Source: Rhizobium hidalgonense
Lineage (GTDB): Bacteria; Pseudomonadota; Alphaproteobacteria; Rhizobiales; Rhizobiaceae
Assembly (NCBI RefSeq): GCF_002914525.1
Contig: NZ_LODW01000104.1
Coordinates: forward strand, 62,001-126,000
DNA length: 64,000 nt
Direction: 5' to 3'
The translations under genes were made by a program, and so were the position numbers. Within the stretch, counting starts at the first letter, position 1; every line of letters begins with the position of its first letter. The notes under the pieces are model-generated. The model was given only the letters and a program-made list of their open reading frames with translations. It ran no database searches and had not been told where the DNA came from. Shown here piece after piece: positions 1 through 8,132 of this stretch.

Positions 1-1
1 C

Positions 2-322
2 GCCACCTATAATATCAATGCCGACACCTTCGCCGGCGCCATTGCCGGCGCGCTGAACGCCACCCGCCTGCTGTTCCTGACCGATGTGGCAGGGGTGCTC
101 GACAAGAACGGCCAGCTGATCAAGGAGCTTTCCGTCGCCGAAGCGCATGCGCTGATCGCCGACGGCACGATCTCCGGCGGCATGATCCCGAAGGTCGAGA
201 CCTGCATCGACGCGATCAAGGCCGGCGTCCAAGGCGTCGTGATCCTAAACGGCAAGACCGCCCATTCCGTCCTGCTCGAGATCTTCACCGAGCACGGCAT
301 CGGAACGCTGATCGTTCCCTGA
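2..322 (+). CDS. argB: acetylglutamate kinase, C-terminal part
   Basis: Truncated by the left edge; the frame is open from base 2 to a TGA ending at 322. The fragment reads NADTFAGAIAGAL, then LLFLTDVAGVLD, GGMIPKVETCIDAI and a C-terminal GIGTLIVP, which is the amino-acid-kinase fold of ArgB. The enzyme phosphorylates N-acetylglutamate in the second step of arginine synthesis in the cytosol. The GGMIPKV segment belongs to the nucleotide/substrate site of the family. The gene faces the minus-strand ArsR gene, separated by about 200 bases containing a small AAGGGC/GCCCTT stem at 325-339. Identity is firm; the length and start are outside the window. Confidence 0.93.
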   Translation, partial: ATYNINADTFAGAIAGALNATRLLFLTDVAGVLDKNGQLIKELSVAEAHALIADGTISGGMIPKVETCIDAIKAGVQGVVILNGKTAHSVLLEIFTEHGIGTLIVP

Positions 323-520
323 TTAAGGGCTGCGCCCTTCACCGGAACGAGGGGCGCATCTTCCTCGCCCTAGCGGATGGGCGGACTCGCAATCGACGCA
401 GGCTCTAAATCGCCGCGTCCTGGGCTTTTCCATCGGGCGCAGGCGCCCTCTCCAAATGCTTCCCCTTTTCTCGCGATCCACCATCCGGCGACCACGCCGG
501 CAGAGGATCCGTCTGGAAGT
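323..520. other. convergent intergenic gap with short stem
   Basis: About 200 bases between the convergent ends of argB and the ArsR-type gene. A perfect 6-bp stem (AAGGGC, loop TGC, GCCCTT) lies at 325-339, right after the argB stop, and could help terminate argB, but no T-run follows. I see no supported gene here. Confidence 0.4.
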
Positions 521-910
521 TCAAGGCGCCTCCTTCACGCGGGCGCGCGCCTGGCTTTCCTTCTTGATCGGCCGGCCGACCGGGCAGACCTCCTGTACAA
601 AGCCGTTCAGCGTGTTGACGAGATTGTTCTCGATCAGAGAATAGTGAACGAACTGGCCCTGTTTCTCGCGTCTGATCAGCCCGGCAGTTTCGAGGATGGA
701 CAGATGCTGCGAAACAGCGGGCTTGGACATGCTGAAGCGGTCGGCGATCTCGCCAGCGGTCAGGCCCGATGCCGAGAGATAGGCGAGGATCTTCCGCCGT
801 GGTGCACTGGAAAGCGCGTGGAATACGCGCTGGGCGGCGCTGACAGAGCTGCCTTCTGCAGTGTCATCGAAAGTCTTATCTTCCAAGTCCAGTCTCCATG
901 CTTGCGGCAT
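521..910 (-). CDS. ArsR/SmtB-type winged-helix repressor
   Basis: About 129 residues. A winged helix spans roughly residues 30-100, with the helix-turn-helix LTAGEIADRFSMSKPAVSQH followed by the wing segment GLIRREKQGQFVHYSL. The metal-binding ELCVCDL motif of ArsR/SmtB sensors is absent, so the effector is unlikely to be a classical thiol-bound metal; it resembles the SdpR-like branch. GTG (913) and ATG (910) are adjacent start candidates; ATG is used here. It is divergent from the desaturase at 1055, and three copies of a 13-bp AT-rich repeat lie between them, one starting 18 bases from its own start. Autorepression plus control of the desaturase is the natural inference. Confidence 0.85.
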   Translation of the reverse strand: MPQAWRLDLEDKTFDDTAEGSSVSAAQRVFHALSSAPRRKILAYLSASGLTAGEIADRFSMSKPAVSQHLSILETAGLIRREKQGQFVHYSLIENNLVNTLNGFVQEVCPVGRPIKKESQARARVKEAP

Positions 911-927
911 CACCGCGTCGATCGGCG

Positions 928-1000
928 ATTAATTAAGCAATTAATGTATTGCTTAATTAATTTCATTCATGCAAAGTAATTAGATAATTGCTTAATTAAT
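928..1000. promoter_or_regulatory. triple 13-bp operator repeat
   Basis: ATTAATTAAGCAA at 928-940 and its exact reverse complement TTGCTTAATTAAT at 949-961 form a 13-bp inverted repeat with an 8-base spacer. A third exact copy, TTGCTTAATTAAT, is at 988-1000. The block is very AT-rich in a GC-rich genome and lies between the divergent ArsR-type and desaturase genes. This is direct sequence observation; that it is the binding site of the adjacent repressor is inference. Confidence 0.8.
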
Positions 1001-1054
1001 GAATTGGCGGGCGATGTTCAAGTGGAGAAAGCGCCCAATCGGAAGGAGCTTGTC

Positions 1055-1999
1055 ATGAGCAGTATTTCCACCGAGCGGATGATCGATAACCGCAGCGATT
1101 CAGTGAAGGGCAAAGTGGTCTGGATGCCCGTAAAGTCGATCTGGATCACCGCCATGACCCTGATTGCCATTATTGGCGGGCCACTGACCTTCACCTGGAG
1201 CGCCTTTGCCGTCTTTATCCTCTCGACCGCCATCACCATCTGCCTCGGTCATTCGGTCGGCATGCACCGGCTTCTGATCCACCGCTCCTTCGGTACGCCT
1301 CTCTGGATCGAGCGTTTCCTCGTTTATCTCGGTACGCTGGTCGGCATGGCCGGTCCCTTCGGCATGATCTACGCCCACGACATTCGCGACTGGGCGCAAC
1401 GGCAGCAGAACTGCCATGACCTCTATGCCCATCGGCGGTCTTTCCTCATCGACGCCTTCTGGCAGATGCATTGCGTCGTGGAGCTCGACCATCCGCCACG
1501 CTTCGTCCTCGATGCGCGTGAGCGGCGCGACCGCTTCTATCGTTTCCTCGAGGCGACATGGATGGCGCAGCAGCTTCCCTTGGGACTCCTGCTCTTCATC
1601 CTCGGCGGCCTGCCATGGGTAGTCTGGGGTATCGCCGTACGGATATCGGTGTCACTGACCGGACACTGGCTGGTCGGTCATTTCGCGCATCGGGCCGGTC
1701 ATCAGGGCTGGAGTGTCGATAATGTAGCGGTGCAGGGTTATAATCTGCCGGGTTTCGGGCTGGTGACGTTCGGCGAGAGCTTCCATGGCAACCATCATGC
1801 TTTTCCGGAATCGGCGCGGCTCGGCATCGAGCCGGGGCAACTGGACCTCGGTTGGCATTTCATCCGGCTGCTGGCGACGCTGGGTCTGGCTTCGGCGATC
1901 AAGCTCCCGCACATGATCGTGCCAAGGCGAGGATTGCGGCGCGTCAACACCTCTGAAGCTTCTGGTGGCAGTCGGCCCCCACATCACGCGGCCGGCTAG
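1055..1999 (+). CDS. membrane fatty-acid desaturase family protein
   Basis: 314 residues from the ATG at 1055, chosen because GGAAGGAG lies 7 bases upstream at 1041-1048; a TTG further upstream (1004) lacks such a site. Hydrophobic segments at about 28-62 and 85-105, and again around 175-200, indicate an integral membrane enzyme. Histidine box 1 is HRLLIH (residues 71-76, the HX4H form) and box 3 is HGNHH (244-248). The middle region has HDIRDWAQRQ and CHD instead of a clear HXXHH box. The family inserts double bonds into acyl chains using a di-iron centre. Regiospecificity and acyl carrier cannot be read here. Its promoter carries the triple operator shared with the divergent repressor. Confidence 0.8.
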   Translation: MSSISTERMIDNRSDSVKGKVVWMPVKSIWITAMTLIAIIGGPLTFTWSAFAVFILSTAITICLGHSVGMHRLLIHRSFGTPLWIERFLVYLGTLVGMAGPFGMIYAHDIRDWAQRQQNCHDLYAHRRSFLIDAFWQMHCVVELDHPPRFVLDARERRDRFYRFLEATWMAQQLPLGLLLFILGGLPWVVWGIAVRISVSLTGHWLVGHFAHRAGHQGWSVDNVAVQGYNLPGFGLVTFGESFHGNHHAFPESARLGIEPGQLDLGWHFIRLLATLGLASAIKLPHMIVPRRGLRRVNTSEASGGSRPPHHAAG

Positions 2000-2124
2000 G
2001 CGGAATCGCGTCCGTGAATGCGATATCTCCTCTTGGGGGCCGGAAATCGCCCAATGAAGCCTTGGCAAGATTTGGAATCGTGCTTTAGGTTGCCGCCCGA
2101 AATCAAAACGGGTCGAGCAAAAAG

Positions 2125-3273
2125 ATGCGCCTTAGAGACTGCTATAATTTCCACGATTTCCGGCGCATGGCCAAACGGCGGCTTCCCGGGCCGATCTTCG
2201 ACTATATCGATGGTGCGGCCGATGACGAGGTGACCTATCGGCGCAATAGCGCGGCCTTCGAGGCTTGCGATCTGGTGCCCGACGTTCTTAGGGGCGTGGC
2301 CGAGGTCGACATGTCGGTGACGGTCATGGGGCAGAAGCTGGCAATGCCGGTCTATTGCTCGCCGACGGCGCTGCAGCGGCTTTTTCACCACCAGGGAGAG
2401 CGGGCGGTCGCGGCGGCGGCGGGAAAACACGGCACGATGTTCGGCGTTTCCTCGCTCGGCACGATCAGTCTGGAGGAAGCCCGCCAGATCAGCGCCGGGC
2501 CGCAGGTCTATCAGTTCTATTTCCACAAGGACCGCGGTCTCAACCACGAGATGATGGCGCGAGCGAAGAATGCCGGCGTGCAAGCGATGATGCTGACGGT
2601 CGACAGCATCACCGGCGGCAACCGCGAGCGCGACAAGCGGACGGGATTTGCCATTCCCTTCAAGCTCAATCTCGCCGGCATGATGCAGTTTGCGATCAAG
2701 CCGTCCTGGGCGATCGACTGGATGACGCATGAGGCTTTCCGGCTGCCGCAGCTGGAAAACCACGTGAAGATGGATGGCGGCGCGCTGTCGATCAGCCGGT
2801 ACTTCACCGAAATGCTCGACCCCTCGATGTCGTGGAGCGACGTGGCTGACATGGTGCAAGCCTGGGGCGGACAATTCTGCCTGAAGGGCATCATGTCGGT
2901 CGAAGACGCCAAGCGCGCGGTCGAGATCGGCTGCACCGGCATCGTACTGTCCAACCACGGCGGCCGCCAGCTCGACGGCTCGCGTAGCGCTTTCGATCAG
3001 CTGGCCGAAATCGTCGATGCCGTCGGCGACCGGATCGACGTAATGATGGATGGCGGCGTGCAGCGGGGCACGCATGTTCTCAAGGCGCTGTCGCTGGGGG
3101 CGAAGGCGGTCGGCCTCGGCCGCTACTATCTCTTCCCGCTTGCAGCCGCCGGACAGCCCGGCGTCGAGCGGGCGCTGGAGACGATGCGCACCGAGATCGA
3201 ACGCGACATGAAGCTGATGGGCTGCACTTCGGTCGACCAGCTGACGCGGCGCAATCTGCGCTTCCGTTCCTGA
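2125..3273 (+). CDS. lldD: FMN-dependent 2-hydroxyacid (L-lactate) dehydrogenase
   Basis: 382 residues, the usual length for the LldD/glycolate-oxidase TIM-barrel family. The N-terminus has the typical FHDFRRMAKRRLPGPIFDYI segment. The FMN and substrate sites appear as YQFYFHKDRG, LTVDSITGG, the catalytic-histidine motif SNHGGRQLDG, and the phosphate-binding DGGVQRGTHVLKAL and GLGRYYL. Such enzymes oxidise L-lactate or a related 2-hydroxyacid to the keto acid and pass electrons to quinone or oxygen. Lactate is the likeliest substrate from family resemblance, but glycolate or mandelate cannot be excluded. It is monocistronic, ending convergently with the PEP-mutase-family gene across two GC-rich stems. 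Confidence 0.88.
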   Translation: MRLRDCYNFHDFRRMAKRRLPGPIFDYIDGAADDEVTYRRNSAAFEACDLVPDVLRGVAEVDMSVTVMGQKLAMPVYCSPTALQRLFHHQGERAVAAAAGKHGTMFGVSSLGTISLEEARQISAGPQVYQFYFHKDRGLNHEMMARAKNAGVQAMMLTVDSITGGNRERDKRTGFAIPFKLNLAGMMQFAIKPSWAIDWMTHEAFRLPQLENHVKMDGGALSISRYFTEMLDPSMSWSDVADMVQAWGGQFCLKGIMSVEDAKRAVEIGCTGIVLSNHGGRQLDGSRSAFDQLAEIVDAVGDRIDVMMDGGVQRGTHVLKALSLGAKAVGLGRYYLFPLAAAGQPGVERALETMRTEIERDMKLMGCTSVDQLTRRNLRFRS

Positions 3274-3280
3274 ATAGGCG

Positions 3281-3331
3281 GCGGCAATTGAAAATGTTGC
3301 CGCGCCGCGCGGTTTGAAAGTCGCGCGGCGC
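3281..3331. terminator. paired GC-rich stems between convergent genes
   Basis: Two overlapping-use stems fill the gap between convergent stops: GCGGCAA (3281-3287) with TTGCCGC (3297-3303), and GCGCCGCGC (3302-3310) with GCGCGGCGC (3323-3331). Position suggests bidirectional termination; neither stem is followed by a long T-run. Confidence 0.5.
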
Positions 3332-3341
3332 TCTAATCTGA

Positions 3342-4109
3342 TCAGAGGCTGTAGATCGCCGCCGCTTCCTGTTTCAGCTTTTCCATCATCGACCGGTAAG
3401 GCCCCGGGCCATAACTGATGCGGCCGACGCCGAGCTTTGCCAGGGTCTTCACATCGGGGGCGCCTGCCCGCATCATGATATTGACCGGCAGCGTCGATGC
3501 CGCGCAGATCTTTTCGATCAAGGCGGGATCGATCAGGCCGGGCACGAAGAAGCCGTTGCCGCCGGCGGCCGCATAGGCCCTGCCCCGCTCGATCGCCTCG
3601 TCCACCAGGCCGGCATGTTTGGAAAGATCGCTCTCGGCCAGAAAAAGATCGGTGCGGGCGTTGATGAAGAAGGGGATATCCTTGCCGTCGGCCATGGCGC
3701 GAATGGCGCGGATGCGGTCCGCCTGGCTCTCGACGGAATAGAGCCCCTCGCCGGCGACCACCCGATCTTCGAAATTGATGCCGATGGCGCCGACCTCCAC
3801 CAGCCTGGCGACATTGGCGGCCGCTCCCTCGGGCTCGGCCGAATAGGCGCCTTCGAAATCGACTGAGAGCGGCAGGTCGACAGCATCGGTGATGGATTTC
3901 GCCGTGTCCACCAGCACCGACATCGGCAGCTTCTCGCCATCGGCAAATCCATGGGCGGCGGCGACCGACCAACTTCCCGTCGCAAGCGCCTTGGCGCCGG
4001 CATCGGCAACGGCCTTTGCCGTGCCGGCATCCCAGATATTGTAGAGGACGATCGGGTTGCCCTTCTGGTGAAGCGCGGCGAATGCCTTGGCCATCTCAGT
4101 CTGGTTCAT
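3342..4109 (-). CDS. isocitrate lyase/PEP mutase superfamily protein
   Basis: 255 residues, a compact single-domain member of the PEP mutase/isocitrate lyase superfamily. LYNIWDAGTAKAVADAGAKA, SVDFEGAYS, IGINFEDRV and FFINARTDLFL mark successive strands of the barrel with metal-binding acidic residues. The KKCGH loop of true isocitrate and methylisocitrate lyases is missing; the equivalent region reads AGEGLYSVESQ. The reaction is therefore unknown: C-C or P-C bond chemistry on a small oxoacid is plausible. The start ATG overlaps the stop of ada by four bases (ATGA at 4106-4109), so the two genes are probably co-transcribed and translationally coupled. Confidence 0.82.
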   Translation of the reverse strand: MNQTEMAKAFAALHQKGNPIVLYNIWDAGTAKAVADAGAKALATGSWSVAAAHGFADGEKLPMSVLVDTAKSITDAVDLPLSVDFEGAYSAEPEGAAANVARLVEVGAIGINFEDRVVAGEGLYSVESQADRIRAIRAMADGKDIPFFINARTDLFLAESDLSKHAGLVDEAIERGRAYAAAGGNGFFVPGLIDPALIEKICAASTLPVNIMMRAGAPDVKTLAKLGVGRISYGPGPYRSMMEKLKQEAAAIYSL

Positions 4110-5176
4110 GCTGTTTCCTCCATCCTTGTTTGCATGCTGATCTTCTCTTCATGCCGCAGCAGCCATTGCTTGCGCCAGAGCCCGCCGCCGTAACCGGTCA
4201 AAGAACCATCGGCGCCGAGGACACGGTGACAGGGCACGATGATGGCAAGCTGGTTGGCGCCGTTGGCGCGGCCGACGGCGCGTACCACTTCCGGCCTTTC
4301 CATCTCCCGTGCAAGATCGCCATAGGCGCGCGTCTGGCCCGGAATGTCCATCAGCTTTGCCCAGACATGTTTTTCGAACGGCGTGCCGCCGAGCGCCAAT
4401 GGCGTTTTGAAAACCGTGAGCCGCCCCTCGAAATAATCGCGGATCTCCGCCTCGATCTGGTCGATCGCCGCGGTGCGGCCGATCGCGACCGAGGAGCGGA
4501 CGCGCTTCTGCAGCGCTTCGAGTTCGCTCAGTAGCGCCTTGCGATCGTGAAATTCGAGCAGATGCAGATGGGTCTTGTCGGCAACCGCGATCATCGGCCC
4601 GAGCGGCGTGTCGAACCAGTCGGCAAAGAGCAGTTCGCGGTTCTGCGCAAGCGCCGGCGCCTTGCCGACGAGCCGCTGGAATGCCGTGCGGAAGCCGCTC
4701 GGGGATTCATATCCGGCATCGATCTGCGCATCGATGACACGCGCGCCGTCCGCCAGCTGCCGGGCCGCTTCGCCGAGCCTGACATAGCGGACGATGTCAT
4801 GGAAGGTCATGCCGAGCGCTCGCTTGAAGGCGCGGCGCACGGTCGAGGGATCATAACCGCGGCGCATGAGTTCATCCTCGGTCCAGCGAACCTCCAGCTC
4901 GCTGCCGAGCGCGGCGAGCAATGCGTCGACGATCGCCTCCCTGCCCGGCTGCTCCAGCGGCCGGCAGCGCTGGCAGGGGCGGAAACCGGAATGCATGCAG
5001 GCGGCGATCGTCTCGAAGAACAGGGTGTTCTCGCGCTTCGGCTTGCGCGCCGGGCAGGTCAGGCGGCAGAAGATGCCTGTCGTCTTGACGCAGACATAGG
5101 CCTGGCCCTCATAATCGGCGCTACGCGCGATCAAGGCATCATAGAGCGTATCATCGTCGGGGCGTTCGAAAAGCAT
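4106..5176 (-). CDS. ada: Ada: alkylation regulator and O6-methylguanine-DNA methyltransferase
   Basis: 356 residues with full Ada architecture. The N-terminal zinc/methylphosphotriester domain has Cys37, Cys41, Cys68 and Cys71, almost the same numbers as E. coli Ada. An AraC-type helix-turn-helix follows (about 85-185), then the methyltransferase domain with the active-site motif PCHRV (Cys316) and GYGGGLWRKQWLL. The protein takes methyl groups onto Cys37-type and Cys316 sites and, once methylated at the N-terminus, activates the alkylation response. It overlaps the downstream PEP-mutase-family gene, which has no known role in the Ada response. Confidence in function is high because every key residue is present. 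Confidence 0.95.
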   Translation of the reverse strand: MLFERPDDDTLYDALIARSADYEGQAYVCVKTTGIFCRLTCPARKPKRENTLFFETIAACMHSGFRPCQRCRPLEQPGREAIVDALLAALGSELEVRWTEDELMRRGYDPSTVRRAFKRALGMTFHDIVRYVRLGEAARQLADGARVIDAQIDAGYESPSGFRTAFQRLVGKAPALAQNRELLFADWFDTPLGPMIAVADKTHLHLLEFHDRKALLSELEALQKRVRSSVAIGRTAAIDQIEAEIRDYFEGRLTVFKTPLALGGTPFEKHVWAKLMDIPGQTRAYGDLAREMERPEVVRAVGRANGANQLAIIVPCHRVLGADGSLTGYGGGLWRKQWLLRHEEKISMQTRMEETA

Positions 5177-5231
5177 ACCCGCCTTCTAACACCCCGCGCC
5201 TGCCGCGTCCGCCGAAAATCAGGCGTCTATT

Positions 5232-6761
5232 TTATTCCGCCGCGTCGAGGCTTTTCATATGCCGTTGCGGACGCAGCATCGACTCCTCCTCGGCATCCTG
5301 CGGCGCACCCCAGAAATTCTCGAGCGTCGGGCCATCCTTCAGGTGGCGGCGACGGAAAAGGAACTCGAGGATCTCATGAAACCAGACGCGGCGGCCCATC
5401 TCAGTATACCAACGCATGGAATGGCGCTGCTCGCGGTCGCGATGGAAGAGGATACGCATCAGCGCCTTCGGCCGCGCCTGGACCGCAACCTCGATGAGCT
5501 TGACGCAGGCGACCAGCACGACCGGGTTCAGATGCCGCATCTTCAAGACCTGATGCTTGTAATCCCATTTGCGGATATCGGTCTCGATCACCTGCCGGTC
5601 GCGGGCGAAACGGAAAAAGGGCGTCCAGCGATGCGGGGTGACGTAAAGTGCCTGGATCTGGTCGGGATCATAGGAGAGCAATTGCCGGAAGCCGCGCCAG
5701 AGATCACGCAGCTTCTCCTCCTCGAAGCCGACGACCCAGGTCGCCATGGAGAGGATATCATGCTGGCGCAAGAGGCGGATTGCCTCCCGGTCGGTTGCCT
5801 TGGCCCCGCCCTTCCTGATCAGCGCCAAGGTTGCCTCGTCGGTGTTTTCCATGCCGAGAAGCCAGCGCACGACGCCGGCCTGGCGGTAAAGATGCAGGAT
5901 ATCGGCATCACGGACGATATCATCCGCCCGCGTCGAGCCGACGATCTGCACCGGCACATTCTCAGCGATCATCGCCTCGAGGAAGGCCCGCCAGGCCTTG
6001 CGCGACGAGGTCGGGTTCTCGTCGGCAAGATTGATCAGTTCGACGCCTTGTTCGCGATAGAGCCTGGCGATCTCGCGGGCAAACAGCTCCGGCGAACGGT
6101 GACGCCAGCGGGTCCAGAAGCCGCGCTGGCCGCAATAGTTGCAAAGATGCGGACAGCCGCGGGAGAACTGCATCACGACGGCGCGTTTGCCGCCCCAATA
6201 GCTATAGTCGGCATGGTCGATCAGTTCCCAACCGACGCGATAAGCATCGAGATCGGCGATCGCCTGCGCGGGCTGGGTTGCCTGGATTTGACCATGAGCG
6301 TCCCGATAGGCAATGCCGGGAATGGTTGCGAGCGGGCGGCCCGTTGCCAGGCAATCGGCAAGGCGCCGCATCGATTCCTCGCCTTCGCCGCGTACGAGGA
6401 TATCGAATGCCTTCGTCTCGGCCAGTACCTCGCGCCAATGGTAAGTGGGAAAGACGCCGCCATAGACGATCCGGGTTGCAGGATTGCTGCGCTTGACAGC
6501 CTCTGCGATCACTCTGGCGGTGGGATGGGCCGACGTCGAGCCGGAATGGCCGATCAGCACCAGATCGGGGTGGCTCGCCACCGCTCGACTAACAATCTCC
6601 GCCATCGCCATCGGTCCGAACTCGGCATCGATAAGGCTGACACTATGGCCGTCGTCGATCAGCGGCCCCCCGACCGAGAGCAGGCCGAGCGGCGGAAGGT
6701 GATCATCGGGAATACGGCTGCCGATCGCGGTATGCGGCGGATTGATCAGAACGATCTTCAT
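5232..6761 (-). CDS. B12-binding-domain radical SAM protein, BchE-like
   Basis: 509 residues. Residues 1-150 form a cobalamin-binding-type Rossmann domain starting MKIVLINPPH and running through VLIGHSGSTSAHP and RIVYGGVFPTYHW. The radical SAM cluster motif CPHLCNYC gives Cys203, Cys207 and Cys210. The remaining 300 residues resemble the MPE-cyclase/BchE-like branch. A cobalamin-ligating DXHXXG is not seen. Family members do oxidative or methyl-transfer radical chemistry; the substrate here is unknown. No bacteriochlorophyll, hopanoid or peptide partner gene is nearby. A hydrophilic C-terminal tail (about 440-509) is rich in Arg and Glu. The gene stands alone between ada and the HAD nucleotidase. 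Confidence 0.85.
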   Translation of the reverse strand: MKIVLINPPHTAIGSRIPDDHLPPLGLLSVGGPLIDDGHSVSLIDAEFGPMAMAEIVSRAVASHPDLVLIGHSGSTSAHPTARVIAEAVKRSNPATRIVYGGVFPTYHWREVLAETKAFDILVRGEGEESMRRLADCLATGRPLATIPGIAYRDAHGQIQATQPAQAIADLDAYRVGWELIDHADYSYWGGKRAVVMQFSRGCPHLCNYCGQRGFWTRWRHRSPELFAREIARLYREQGVELINLADENPTSSRKAWRAFLEAMIAENVPVQIVGSTRADDIVRDADILHLYRQAGVVRWLLGMENTDEATLALIRKGGAKATDREAIRLLRQHDILSMATWVVGFEEEKLRDLWRGFRQLLSYDPDQIQALYVTPHRWTPFFRFARDRQVIETDIRKWDYKHQVLKMRHLNPVVLVACVKLIEVAVQARPKALMRILFHRDREQRHSMRWYTEMGRRVWFHEILEFLFRRRHLKDGPTLENFWGAPQDAEEESMLRPQRHMKSLDAAE

Positions 6762-6949
6762 GCGACTTTACCCTTGCGGGTCCCCCTGTCTGACGCAGGC
6801 AGAAAGTCACCAGCGGTCAATGGCAATATTCAGCCGAAATCTTCTTAAAGTTGTGAAAATCTAGCGGCTTTTTTGGGGGCGACGGCCGCAACCAGGCCGC
6901 CCAAGCAAAAGGCTTTGGTTTCCCAGGGCAGCCATGGCATAAGACCGCC

Positions 6950-7663
6950 ATGACCAAGATCGACCGCACGCCTGACAAAGCCGATTTCGCACACGTCACA
7001 GACTGGGTCTTTGACCTCGACAACACGCTCTATCCGCATCATGTCAATCTCTTCGCCCAGATCGACAAGAACATGACCGCTTATGTCGCGACGCTCTTAC
7101 AGATGGAGCGGGACGAGGCGCGCAAGCTGCAGAAGCAATATTACCTCGAGCATGGTACGACGCTGCAGGGGCTGATGATCCATCACGGCATCGATCCGAA
7201 CGACTTCCTCGAAAAGGCGCATGCGATCGACTATTCGGCGCTGACGCCGCAGCCGGAACTCGGCGCGGCGATCAAGGCGCTGCCGGGGCGCAAATTCATC
7301 TTTACCAATGGCAGCGTCAAGCATGCAGAAATGGCGGCCGAAGCCCTCGGCGTTCTCGAGCATTTCGACGACATCTTCGATATCGTCGCCGCCGACTACG
7401 TGCCGAAGCCGGCGCAGGCGACCTACGACAAGTTCACGGCATTAAAACGCGTCGAAACGAGCAAGGCGGCGATGTTCGAAGATCTGCCGCGCAACCTGAC
7501 AGTGCCTAAGGCGCTCGGCATGCAGACCGTGCTGCTGGTGCCGCGCAATCTCGAAGAGACGGTCGTCGAATGGTGGGAAAAGACCAGCGGCGAAGAGGAT
7601 CATATCGATTTCGTCACCGACGACCTCGCCGCCTTTCTCGGCAAGATTACCGGTTCGGCCTAG
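6950..7663 (+). CDS. HAD-family pyrimidine 5'-nucleotidase
   Basis: 237 residues. HAD motif I is FDLDNTLYP (nucleophile and general acid aspartates), motif II is FTNGS, and the later FEDLPRNL supplies the acidic metal ligands of motif IV. This is the subfamily annotated as pyrimidine 5'-nucleotidase, dephosphorylating UMP/CMP-type substrates; the exact specificity is family inference. In rhizobia this gene commonly lies close to argB and dapD, so its position here 6.6 kb from argB suggests that the genes between were added. The stop codon TAG overlaps the left end of a palindromic repeat element by two bases. Confidence 0.85.
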   Translation: MTKIDRTPDKADFAHVTDWVFDLDNTLYPHHVNLFAQIDKNMTAYVATLLQMERDEARKLQKQYYLEHGTTLQGLMIHHGIDPNDFLEKAHAIDYSALTPQPELGAAIKALPGRKFIFTNGSVKHAEMAAEALGVLEHFDDIFDIVAADYVPKPAQATYDKFTALKRVETSKAAMFEDLPRNLTVPKALGMQTVLLVPRNLEETVVEWWEKTSGEEDHIDFVTDDLAAFLGKITGSA

Positions 7664-8013
7664 AGCCTTTCCGGGTTAGATTGCAGCATTCTGTTGGCTC
7701 AAACGGAGTCGGATGGTCGACCGGCCGGCGCGCGTCGTAGCAAAGCTCTATGGCCAAGCCGGCCGGCCGATCAGCCGGCCCGTTTCAGCCAACCCTCGCG
7801 CAGATTTGCCTTGGCAAATCTGCAAGACTCACGAAACGCCGGACGCACTTATCGCTTCGCCATGGCGAAGCGGTGCGGCCGGTGGGCCGGGCATCTCTAG
7901 CCAGGATCATAGGCGATCGGCTCGGAGTACCTTGGGGTATGCCTTCGCCAATCGCCTTTGCCCTGACGAAAGCCTGCTCCGGCAGAATGCTGCAATCTAA
8001 TCCGGAAGGCTCT
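7662..8013. mobile_element. palindromic intergenic element with terminal inverted repeats
   Basis: About 350 bases. The left end (7662-7693, beginning AGAGCCTTTCCGGGTTAGAT) is the reverse complement of the right end (7983-8013, ending CTAATCCGGAAGGCTCT) except for one mismatch and one indel. Inside are further palindromes: GCAGATTTGCC/GGCAAATCTGC (7800-7823), the perfect CGCTTCGCCATGGCGAAGCG (7853-7872), and GGCCGGCC-rich blocks. There is no transposase frame, so this looks like a non-autonomous, RIME/MITE-type rhizobial intergenic element. It occupies most of the gap between the nucleotidase and the EF-hand gene; short frames inside it look spurious. Confidence 0.75.
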
Positions 8014-8098
8014 AAGTAACCGGCTGGCAGCATTACCAAAGTTTCATTCAGCTTACCGATGTTTAACTGGGTCTTTGCGCCCTGCTGCCGTAGCTTTC

Positions 8099-8121
8099 TT
8101 CGTGAGGGGACACCTCACGAA
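8099..8121 (+). promoter_or_regulatory. leader stem-loop before the EF-hand gene
   Basis: TTCGTGAGG (8099-8107) pairs perfectly with CCTCACGAA (8113-8121) around a 5-base loop. The stem ends 11 bases before the ATG at 8133, so it abuts or includes the translation initiation region and may influence translation or mRNA stability. The role is inference. Confidence 0.5.
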
Positions 8122-8132
8122 AGGCAAATACG

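Noticed and set aside
1996..3972. 658-codon open frame on the minus strand, antisense to lldD and into the next gene
   Set aside because: High GC keeps antisense frames open; the protein is Arg-rich, has no domain, and lldD has clear motifs on the other strand
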